A stretch of DNA of 64,000 nt from NCBI GenBank assembly GCA_014773175.1, contig VXCM01000724.1, forward strand, positions 119,852 through 183,851, in the 5' to 3' direction. Positions 22,807 to 35,100 of the stretch are shown here, piece after piece. The stretch is from Lucifuga dentata (Eukaryota > Chordata > Actinopteri > Ophidiiformes > Bythitidae). How positions within the stretch are numbered: position 1 is the stretch's first letter; every line of letters starts with the position of its first letter. The translations under genes were made by a program, and so were the position numbers. The notes below the pieces were generated by a model that was not told the DNA's origin, searched no databases, and saw only the letters and a list, made by a program, of their open reading frames with translations.

Positions 22807-25800
22807 CATGACTGTGCTTAGAAAGCAGTGTTTTACACAGAGAATATCAGTGTTTAATGGTGTTCTTTATAGAAGGCTCCTCTCGTTCTTTGTGCAGGCT
22901 GGAAAATAACCCCAAAATAAATGACACCAAGCTACAATACTGTCCCCATGAGAGCTCTTCTGCTGCCACAAAATCAAAAGCTTCTGCTTGCTGTTGAGTG
23001 TTGGTCAACATCTGTTCTGAACATCGCAAAAAACTCTTTACAGCTTGCCATTAAATGTCCACGTTCCCTTTTTTTTAACAGTTACCATCAGGTTAGTAGC
23101 TGTAATGCTTTACAATGCTTTAAATCAAAATTAGCAAGCCCAGTGGGGCTACAAATTCAATTCAGTCCCATTTAATCTGAAACCATTAACATTTCATTAC
23201 ATGTTCAGGGTAGTATTTAACATGAAAGGTGAAATCCGATTTTTGCTAACGGCTAAACATTCAGGACATAGGCAGGCTCATGAAGCATTCAGCATGGCTA
23301 ATAATCAGACCTTTGAAGTAATTTATCGCAAAATCAATTATCAAGAACATGCCTGATTGCGCATTTATTCCTATTGTCAATAAGCTACAGTGTCTTTTAT
23401 GAGCTTAAACAAACAAACGTGAGAGATGAAAAATGCACATGGGATCTAAAGGCAATTGCATACATGAGCTGCAGCACATATTGTGGGGTAAAGATCAACA
23501 CACAACTCCTGGATGCCATTTTAGGAGAAAAGAGCGGCGTGATTGTGAAATATAGATATGTTAGTATAAAAACAGCAGGAAAAATATACAAGAAATGTGC
23601 TGCACAAGTGTGAGTACTGACTCTAAAGCACTGAATCTGATGTTCAAAGTCACGATCCTGCAAAATACCATACATACAGTACCTGCATAAAGGGAAATGG
23701 GAGGGCTGAGATAGACAATGAATGGTCAGGGTTGACTCACATGCTGCTGTCTCCCAGCTCTTCGTACAGGTTTGTGGATGCGGCGGGTGGAGGTGCTTTG
23801 CCTCCTGGTGGTAAAGCCATCTGAATCCTGGCAGTTTTGGCACACTCAGTTTGTCGCCTGTGTTAGAGTTGAAGGGTGTTAGATGCACCAAGAATATGTG
23901 CTTCCAGTCAACATACAAAAAGCCAAAAAACCAAATTAGTTCATGCACAAATACACAAGGAAAATTAACACAAAAACACCAAAAGCCTTTGGGATCTCAT
24001 TGGCAGAGGGTACAAGGATGCATCTATTTCCTCCAAAACAAACTCACAACAATATGCCTCGATACACTTTATCAGCTTTTCTCATTGGAAAGCTCTTGAT
24101 CACCTTGCGAGTTCAACATTTACTGGCATTGTAGCCCAGGTTTGTTTTTCCAGCACCTGAGAAAAATATCTGGGTGTCTTTGGCTTGCTAAGTGTCCTAC
24201 CTTCAGCACACCAAAGCAAAGAATTGAAAGTGATTGAGATGTTGATTCACAGTGGGACTGGCAGTACTAACATCCTTTTCTTTGACTTCAAATATTGCTT
24301 TAAAATTGTTAAAAAATGTCAGCTTTTGTTTATATTGCACTAAATTAAGTTGCATTCTATGTGGTTGTACTTTACTAATATAATGGAACATATATGCAGT
24401 TACACTGGAGACCTGCAAGCTAATGGTTACTTGTTGTAATGTCAATATCGCTTGACAGAGAGGATGCTACTGCTAAAGTATCAGGCTTGCTTGATTTTCC
24501 TGTGAAGAACACAATTAATGTTGTACATAATCACATGTCAAATCAGTATACTACAAAAAAAAATTAGTGTTACATTATGCAGTTATGCTAAAGGCAAGCC
24601 ATTTCAAAGGGTGGCATTAGCAAGAGTGGATTTTTCTCAGCTCATCTTAAATTGATTAAAAAAAACAATGAATGTGAAAGAAAATGTACTTAGCATGCAG
24701 ATATCAAGCTAAGAAAGCATGGTCACTCGTAACACATGAATAAAAATGATTACTTACTCTTTGAACCTGGTGGAAGATTTTGATGCAGAGAGAAAAAGAG
24801 AGAAAGGAAATTTTAAAAAATAAGATTATATAATTAGATATAATTGGCAAGACTGTAACCCCATACATTTTTAATGCTGGTGGTTATTTAACGTTGGGAG
24901 ATCCTTTTGGAACATCAAAGCAGCTTTAGGTGAATTAATATTTATTATTCTTGCAATCCTTATTCAGACACAAAAGACCTTTAAATAGCATAAGTCTGTC
25001 AAAGATCTTTACCTATTTCTCTTCAAAAAAGGAGGGAAAAAAAAAACATATATACCCCTAGTTTCTGTGCAAAGTAGGAGGAACTCAAGGCTTAAGCTTT
25101 AACTTCAGGCTACATGTAAGAGTCGCCTTTCACTAGTTTTTAACTTGAGCAAGCCTTCTACGCTTCATTCCACAATTACTTACTTGCAACAAAATTCAAT
25201 TATTCCACAAATGGATGGGGATTCATATTGTGAATATCAAATTTGCACCTTTGTTTAGACAGCATTGGGTTTTGTTGACACACCAAAATGTGCAAATGAT
25301 TCATAAATCATTTAATTTCACCAATGCAGCGTCACCGCAAACAAAGCGCCATCTGCTTCGTCAGTTTGTGTGTTAGATGTTATGCTGCCATCAACAGCTT
25401 TCTGCTGTGTGTTCGGTCTTTGCTTTAGTGTAGAACAACCACTTCACTCATCTGCCATGTGTAAACCTTTTCCAGACGTGACATCATATAGATCACTTGC
25501 AGTGTATGAACAAGGAGAGTGGAGGCTGACCTTCTGACCCTCACCTGCTGACCAACAGGTGAACTGACTCGCCTTTCACAAGGTGAAAGTGAACAAACTG
25601 CATCATATTAGAAAAGACACTCATGGTAAACTACCGAGTTTGTATGTAGGGAAAGGAGAGACAAACAGAGAGCATTGTTTTTGTTTGTGTCAGGCAGAGA
25701 TGATTAAGTAGCGTGAAAATGCACTGTGGCGGTCACAATTGGCTGTAGATATTTGTCACAAATAAGTGCTAATTAATCTGCTTTCACAGAGTGTGAGCAG

Positions 25801-25842
25801 GGAGATTAGCCCAGCAGAGTGCGCAGTCAGCACATCTGATGT

Positions 25843-25881
<39 letters not shown>

Positions 25882-25884
25882 CAN

Positions 25885-25932
<48 letters not shown>

Positions 25933-28900
25933 CCCTCTGTTTTACATACCAAACAGACTTTTAGCATTGTTTTTCTGGTTATTATAGCTCTATCCAAACA
26001 GGTCACAAGATAGGGTAATATAACGTTTCTGAGAGTACATAAGCTTTAGATAAAAAAAAAAAGAAAAGAAAAATAGAAACATAAACTTAACATCTCCCAA
26101 GACAAATGTCTGCTTAATTAAAATATATTTCCCTTTTAATTTCCTAATGACCAATTAAGTATGATTAATTGACTACAGAACTCTCTGATTGTTATTACTA
26201 ATGTGCGAGTACTCACTGTTTGTACGTGACCATGACGATGAGGATGGCAGGAATGCAACAGAGGATGATGATGATGGCCAGGGCCAGGAGAGCTCCCTCT
26301 GTGTAGCCCACAGCTTGAGCTGCCTTCTTCAAACTGGCAACTATGTCAGGTGAACGAATCTCCAGAATGCGGCCACCTTCGCCAAGATGTGGCTGGAGCT
26401 CCTTGTTGATGTCCAGCACATTTCCATCGAGAAACCTGCAATTTATAAGAAAAATCAGATGATCTGAAACACAATCTGCATCAATATTCTACACAATATA
26501 TACACAGTATTATATCCAAACTTTCCACGCTGAAATTTCGTCATGCCAATAACCAGTTGTTAAAGCGTAATTCTGCACCATGAAGGAATGATCCTGCTGC
26601 CACATCCAATAACTGTCATTTCTGTTTTTCACAAGGTGAACAAATGAGTGAAGATGAAGGTTATTAACTGGTCTTTCTGGCAATCTATTCTCTAGAGAAC
26701 TCGTGTATCAGAGAGCCACATTCAAGGTGGTATAAGGACGTTCTGTAATGCAGGACTCCTCCACCCCTGAGTCTCTCGCTATCTCTTTCTCCTTCACTCG
26801 CTTTCCACCTCTGTGATCTGACAACAAAGTCACAGATATACAACATGCAATTACCCCACAACGCTGTCAGACATGCACCGCACGTACAAACAGCACTTTA
26901 TTATTTTCCTGAGAGCAACATATTGTCAATGATTAGAGGGATCCTTATTAAAGCAGATATGTGGGAAGCCTCTTGTAAAAGTAGCAACAGTGCTCTCAAA
27001 AGCTGTCATTTGTGATAAGGTTGAAAGACGCTTTTTTTTTAATGACACGTGCATCTTACCTATCGCCCCACCCCATCCCCCCTGCTAAATAAAAAGGCTG
27101 TGACGCTCCTCTGCTGGCCAAGGACATAGCAGTAATGTTTAAAGATGGCTGCAGTATTACCAAGCAAATGAACTGGCACTGAGTTTATTCTAAAGGGCAT
27201 ATATTCTGCTTCTTTCATTGTAAAAGGTCTGCCTTACCTTCCTATTCAGGTGCATGTAACGTATGCACACTATAGTGTCTTTCTTTAGCTTGGCTGTCTG
27301 ACTACCTGCACACATGAAAGCATGATTATATCTTCACACACCTCTTCATGGCTTTAAAATATAAAGTGAACCGTATGGTTTAAATGGTGATAATTCAAAG
27401 ACCAAGTTATGAATGTGCTTGATGCTCAGGTATTTTTTATTTTTTTCATGGTTTCACAGCTGTTTCTTTTGTAACAGATGTGTATTGATCCCCGGGCAGC
27501 ACATGAGCTATGATTTCCACTGTGGCTACTGCACCAAAATCACCAAATAACCAGCACTTTTCTAGGCAGCTTGCAGCAGGAAAATGGAGAGTAAATGCAT
27601 AGAGAACAGAAGAAAGGGTTGTTCCCACTGATCAGCAGCTCTCATGAACTTGGTGAGCCTCTAATGGCCTTTTCAACAGCAAGAACTTTTCCAGGAATCC
27701 TTTGAGGAAGTACTTTAGCTGCATTTTCACTGGAGGCACCTAGTTCCAACGTAAATCCTGAGCCATAGTACCTGCCTTTCAAAAAGTGTCTATTACTGAA
27801 ATATTCCTATCCTGCTGACCAGAAACTACTGGGGTGAATTATTCAAATGCAAGCCTCAAGTCTGCTACAACTCGCACATTGTAGTCACTCAGAGAATTTG
27901 TTTAAATGACTATTTTCAGTAGTTTAAAAAAAAAAAAAAACGTGAGAGTGGGTGAGCTAATAAGATTACCTTGAACAAGAATTGTTCAACAAAATGTACT
28001 AAAACAGAAAAATCAAAGTCGGGAACAGACTTCCTGTCTATTGTTTTCTCACTTTACCACCTCTGCATGTCTCCTTTCCAAAGTCTGAATCACACATCAC
28101 AGTGAATTACAAAGTGAATTACAGAGAACATAATGAACCTGTGTTGTTTTGTCATCACCTGAAGAAAACTACATCTCAAACCAAGGTTGGTTGGTTTGAG
28201 ATATTGGGCTGATTTTCCTAATTTTAAAGGTTCTTCACGTGTAATGCAAATTCAATCACAAATGTGTGAAAGAAAATTTCAGTCACTGAATTAGATCCTG
28301 AGTTTAGTTACTGAGGCTCCTTGGTTCCTGGGACTATGTGGTTGAAAATCCCTTAAATCTCTGCCCCTGAGGTATCAGAGGGGCTAAGGAACATGAGAGA
28401 GGTTTTTAAAACCATGTCTTCACGTTGAAATTTTAATCTCGTGCTACAGTTAAGGCCAAAACACTTTTTTTCTTCTTCTGAAGAGCTGAAAACTGTGTTG
28501 TCTGAACTTTTTCTGTGTGCTTTAATAGCACAAGTACATGAGCAATGGCCAAACGATGGTTCAGCTCACTGAGTCAGGAACTGCCTCTCTATCTTTCTAC
28601 ACACAAACAAAGGCAGTAAAATGCATTGCTGACATAAAATATCTCCAGACTCTAAGAAAAGCCTTTCAGACCACAGCATGATGGGTTGCTGGAGTGGTGG
28701 AATGATGCCCTAATCCCCCCCCCCCCCCCCCCCCCCCCCNTGTTTTTTTTTTTTTTTACCTTTATTTAGCCAGGAAATCCTCATTGAGCTTAAAAAAATC
28801 TGTTTTTCAAGAGTGTCCTGGCCAAGATGACATACAAACTATATAAAACATACACTACAGGCCAGAAGTTTGAGGCCACCCCCAGGTTTAGCATGACCAG

Positions 28901-29149
28901 ACTGTGCAGCAAGTTAATCCCAAAATGATGTGGGAGAAGGCAGACAGTAGTCTAACAGAGTAGAATGGACAACAACTGGATTGCCAGTGCACTAATGCAG
29001 ACTGAGCATGCCTTCATTAAAAATCATTTCTTAAGCCATAGTGGCTACATAATGTACTGTTTTTGACAAATTCTTCTTGAAAACTAGTTAGTTACATTTA
29101 TTTTATACATTTTACCATTTCCTGTGCAGTAAATTGTAAAACAAAGTGT

Positions 29150-29189
<40 letters not shown>

Positions 29190-32100
29190 TGGGGGTAGCC
29201 TCAAACTTCTGACCTGTAGTGTATAATAAAATGAGTGCAGGACAAAAAAAACCTGGTTATACAATATGAATTAAGAAAGTGTTAACATTTGAATAAAATT
29301 TTCAGTGTAGCTGCAGGAAAGTCTTATGAATAAACTAGTGGCAGGGAAATGAGTAGAGATAGTGTAAAAGAGAGAGCCAAGGGAAGACAATGAGAAAGAC
29401 AGGGTGACTCAGAGGATAAAAAGAGACTGAGAGGAAGACATGCAGCACAGAGAACAAAAATCCAGTCAACAAGTAGATTGTTTTCATCATATAATAAAAT
29501 TCACCCACTCACTTGAAGAGCTCCTTGGGCGCAATGGCTCTATTGGTGAGCGGGTCAATGGCGTACACCAGCACATCTGACTTACTGTAGTCTTCCAGCT
29601 CAAAGCTATCGCCATGACGACGTGGACCAATGGACTCCACAATCACCTTGGCACCTGGGATCTGGTCTTGCACGTGGCGTTCTAGAATACTGAAATGAAC
29701 ACAAAATTTAGGGCCAAGTCAAATTCATACTTAAGACAAAAAAGAGCCAAAGTAGTTCATTTTGATCTTGATACACAAGGGAAAATCCAAATTTAAAAAA
29801 GTTCAAAAGGGTGTAACAAAGCAATGACAGCCTCTAATCTTATCACCTCCACTGTTCGTACTCCACTCAGGCAGTCGCTGTCCCTGTGGGCAGCAGTTTG
29901 CTTCTCAACACCAGGCTCTTGGCAAAACAGAACTCTGATAATCCATTTCAGGCAGGGAGAAATCCACCCCTCAAATTGCAGCCAATAAATGAAAAGCTCA
30001 TTGTTTGCCTTTGCCAAGGTGGATAAACAGTTTGAGCACTCAGGTAAAATAGAACTGGATCAGCACCAGCACTGTGCAAAGTCATAGACCGTCTCAAAGG
30101 ACATCGCTGCAAAGAGCTAAATATGACTCACTTGTGTGTTCAGCAGAGTGGGAGAGACACAACAAGCTCCTGAAAAATGTCAAAAATGTCTTTTAATAAC
30201 CATCTGCCTTTTAGATTGACCAATTATGCTAAACGCTGCAGCCCCAAAAGCACACTTAAAAGAGTCTATGTCATGAATTCATTTAGACTAGAAAAACAGG
30301 CTGGAAAGTGACTGGTCAATGGGTATGAATCAATGAATTACATCTCACCCATTATTATGAGTGCACGTCGATTCACTACAGCATACATGTCATTCCAGTC
30401 TTCCAAAAAAAAAAAAAAAAAAAACATTGTACAATAAAGGACCACACTGTTGGTTTTGCATGTTTGAGCCCAATATATACAACCCACATACATATTACAT
30501 TACTGCTTACCATTTTCTAAAACACACTACAGGAGTGGTACATCTAATTTTTTTTTTCCTACCTTCCAAGCAGCCATTGGATTCGTTCATTCCAGTTTGT
30601 TCGAAAATTCAACCTGTAGAGACTTTAAACGTGCTTGAAATAAGTAATCCATCACACAAACCATATGCTATTTTTATTTTTGTCAAAGTTACTTAATTTA
30701 ATATCCAACACGGAGCCACATGGGAGAAAATATGTCTCCACCGCTCTGCAGGGGAATGTAGTCTCAGGAGAAAACTACTTTTACCAGAGAAATGAAAATG
30801 ACAGTGCTTTCTAAATGCAAACTTGTGTGTTAGCAGGCGAAACATTGCATTTTAAGGTGGGTATATTACCTGAACATTTGACTTAGAAAGATTAGGGGAT
30901 TTTGAAAAATAATACAAAAAACTAAAATACAGTTGTATGCTTTGGAAAATGGTTACCACTAACACTAACATTACGGGTACGTGGAGTATTTACTGGGTTC
31001 AAACATCCTTTAATTTAGGTTTCAGGTTGGGAAAGCGTCGTCAACTGAATTCATATGTTCAGTATCAATTTTGCAGCTTCTGGAGAGAAATCAAACAGTA
31101 AAATGTGTCATACACAGCCAAGACTATGTGGGAACTCAGTTACTTTCCTTCCTTCTTCTTGGCAGAATGCTGCCTGTGAAATTGAGCATAAAAATCGACT
31201 CCAAACATTACACCAATTCTGTCTCATCTAACATGGTAACTTTCAATCGATCTGAGTGCTGCCTTACTTAATGAGTTCCTCCTTCTTCTCTTCCACTAAA
31301 GTGGGTGGGACAGTGTTCACAACCACTTGCATGTCTAGCACGTTGACCACTGAAACCTGTGAGAGAGAAGATGAGAGGAAAAGAGAGGAGTAAAGCAGAG
31401 AGCAGAAAACAGATAAATATAGATTATGCCACTTTTTCACTTGTTTCCTACTGTGAGTTTAGTTTATTCATGCTCATGTTTCTTTTGGTGTTGGCTTTTA
31501 TTGGTAGTATGTGGCAAACCTAACAGGACCTAATTCTGATGCTGTAGTTAAGAGCACAGGAAACAGCGTCTGTTCTCTGCAGCCAAATCTCCCATGCGGC
31601 TACTGTGAAATTAGGTTTCCCCTTGAAAATTAACGAGCCCCACAGTTAAGCACTCGCTGCTCTCTCATATCCAGGCAATGTCTCAGACCCTCCTTCTGTC
31701 TCATTAGAGGCTTGTTAGNCTCGCTGCTCTCTCATATCCAGGCAATGTCTCAGACCCTCCTTCTGTCTCATTAGAGGCTTGTTAGCCAGACATATTTCAC
31801 TGAAACAAAAACTAAGCCTTCCCACACTCTGCAACGATACACACTGAAATCAGGGGCAAAGCTGAGCCCCCTCACAATGGGTGGGTGGAGAATGTATTAG
31901 GGGAAAAAATACACCGACAGAAGCAGAGATGCACTGACAAACATATAGAGAAACACAAACACACACATTCTAATTTGTTCAGACTGAACAAGTTAGGATG
32001 AAGATAAAAGAGTTTTGTAGGCATTCACTGATGCATCGGCAGATTCAATGGCCTAATTTTACGCAGTGAAAAAGCAAATCAGGGTTGCAATATTACAGAA

Positions 32101-35100
32101 TAACAATTACTCCATAAAATCAATCACCCAGTAACAACTCTCTACTCTATCAATAAACAGTAGAGCGAAAACATTGCAATCTAATGCAGTAATTCAACCA
32201 AAGAGCTTTCAGGGAGGAGATGCCGTGCTGCTGAGGGCATACACTGCAATAAACATGCAATTGGTGTGCGGTGAATGTAATGTAAGCCGAGGATTACTAC
32301 TGTGTTGTTGTGATGAGCATTTTTACCCACAAAAATTTAAACATTCAACATGCAGCTGGTCACTGTACACACAGAGAAGTAAAAGTATATATTTATGTTG
32401 GTCATTACAAACATCATATGAATACTCACCACCACTTCAGCGCTGTTTCTGAGGCCTTTTCCATAGTCGTCCGTGGCGATGACCTCAAACTTGAAGTAGG
32501 ACCTGCGCATGTTTCGAAACTTCATGGCTGACTTGATGATGCCTGTGTACCTCTCGATGACAAAGCTGTCCTGACTGTCTGCTGTGGGTGGGATGATCAG
32601 GTGGTACGCCATGGCGCTGAAATTCCCGGTGTCCTTATCTGTAGCCTGTCACACATACATGGAGATACATAGCAGAGAAACATCAAACACATGAGCCACG
32701 TAAGACAGGAAAATGCCAGCGTATTATACTGAAAGTGATAAGCATGAATCTCATTGTTATTGGTTGAGGATCCTGTATAATGATCTTTGTTAACTATTAC
32801 AGGGAGAAATACTTCAAAAGGTATAAATAAAACTGTTAGGGAATAAAACTGCTGGATCACAGTTTTCTATGGGTCAAACCATGGAACTCAAATGATATGG
32901 ACTACACAGCTGTGAGCTCACATTTGGTTTTACGGTTCACTGTCATCTTACCACTTAATGGAAATGGAAAAATTGGACAAATAGGAGTAGAACCCTGACT
33001 AGCTGAGGGTATGAAGAAGAAAGCAACCATTATGGCAGAGTCTGATAGGCTGAGACTCCCATCAATCAAGCAAATATACTATATATAGTATTCTTTTGGC
33101 CTTAAACTCTATCACCACCAATAGTCACAAAAAGATTTTACTTAGAAGAATTTAGCTGTTGAAGCTATATGGGGTAATTCATAAAACACAGCACCACATT
33201 TAGCATGTTGATAAGGGCCATTAGTGTCATGCAATCATGTACTCTCATTCATAATTGTGTGTTTTCGGTCTCTTTTAGCGTTTTTTTTTTTTTTTTTTTA
33301 NTTTTTTTTTTTTTTTTTTTAAATTCTATTTTATTTTCTTATGTATTTTCTTATTTGCATGTCGAGAAGAGGTTCATAAAACATACCGTCACTCAAAAAG
33401 TAAGGCTTGTTTGAGTCTGGCAGTAAATTTCGGCAGCATGAAATCTGAGCGATGTTTTAAACTGTATTTGCCTCACGTGTGTGAGTGATCATTAAATTTG
33501 ATATTTCAGCTCACTCAGTTGACAAGTCGGTTTATTTAAATGATGAGTTTTGATCAGATCTCGCACAAATTCTAGTGGCACTGTGTCCCTTCCGCTAGCA
33601 TCAACCTCAGCACTGCATCTCTCTCTTTCTCTCTCTCTCTCTCTCCCTCTCTCCCTCTCCCCCTCAGACACACACCACCCCCACCTCAGTGCACCAGGAC
33701 TCTCAATATCTTATCTCTCTCTTGACTTAGTGTCTTAAAGACTCTTAAACTGCGAAGCTCTAAAGCAGAGAATTTAGGTTTCTTTTGCCAACTTTGCTTG
33801 GACCCTGGAGGAAGCAGTACAAAGCATGGCTTTGTAAATATGCAGCAGCTTAGCAACAATGTGCTAATTAACATGAGGAAAGCTTTATGAATGAGCTTCA
33901 GTTTTCACAGCGCTTATTTAGCATGACGCTGTGAAGCTACCGAGATTTTTATTTTTTTATGAATTACTCCTTAATGTCTTATGGTAAAAACATCAGCCTG
34001 TATTTCTGAAGAAAAATGGGACGTTCTCAATAGAATTCAATACACAAATTTTTTTTGGAGTCAACTTCTAGTAGCCATTGCTTCAGCTCTAAACATGATG
34101 GTGGTTGCTTTGTTTTAACATTCAAGCATATTACTCATTTGGCTACATTCCAATTAGTGATGTTACAGGAGATTTTTTTTTTTTTTGGCCTTTGACAGCT
34201 AATAGAAAATACCTGCTGTGATTGAGTTGTAGCCAGAAATGCAATATGCCTTAAAGTTTGAGCAAAATACAACAGCAATGCTTTTCTGCACTTTGTTATT
34301 CACTGAGGACTTATAAGTCATGTGGTGTAATCAATTTTTCACAGTTCATATGACGTGCAATCATTCTGCAGCTGTTTGATGTATCAATATGAGTTGATTT
34401 TCCCACTCAAATAGGATATCAGAGGTTTCCGCTTCTAAAACGTGATTGTATTCCACACATCTGATATTTTCACATTTTTAATAAATTAGGAAAATCTATA
34501 AACTTTGTTGATGACAACAAACTGAAGCAAAAGAAGAGTGAAAACTGGGAAGTTTAAGTTGATGTTAAATTTCCTCTTAGTTTTCTATTGATGACAAAGC
34601 AATGGCAAAGCTGTACAATTTTTAATACTTTTATATTTCCCCATGTTTATACCATTCCTCAAACCAAAAAAGGAGAGAAAGCTAAAAACCATTTATTCTT
34701 TAATTTTTTTTGTTTTATGATCTAATCTGCATTAAGTTTGTAAAACCACTCTCCCGTAATAATGCAAACATCAAATTCTTGCATCACCCTTTGAGGAGCA
34801 AGCAGGCTTTGACTGGCCACCGAGCTCACACACAGGCATCAATTTTCTTGACGGGGTCTGATGCAAGTGACATTGATAAATAGGAGCAATCTCTTTTTTC
34901 TCCAGGTATTGAGACAGGGAGAGAAATGCCAATGAACAAGCTGCATAAATCAAGGGAACAACCTATCCCTCATTGGGTAAAGACAGTGTTACCAAATATA
35001 AGCACTGACATGAACTGGAGCAAACCTTTCAGAAATTATTATGAACGCTGGTGGAAAATTCTCATAGAGTGAGGTGTGTTTCCAGACTGCAGTACTTGTG

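Larger units (their letters stand above)
21372..23740 (-). other. intron between juxtamembrane exon and CD1
   Basis: 2.4 kb. It contains the 6-nt microexon candidate (22461-22466) and the CA microsatellite with an N (22700-22805). I found no exon encoding the longer LFLLYHF-type insert known from mammals. Confidence 0.7.
23858..26216 (-). other. two introns flanking the 9-nt microexon
   Basis: 0.9 kb and 1.45 kb of intron around 24758-24766. The only distinct content is the GT/GA microsatellite 25841-25930. Confidence 0.75.

Noticed and set aside
22534..22909. His/Thr-rich frames over the CA repeat
   Set aside because: Translated microsatellite, with an N inside.
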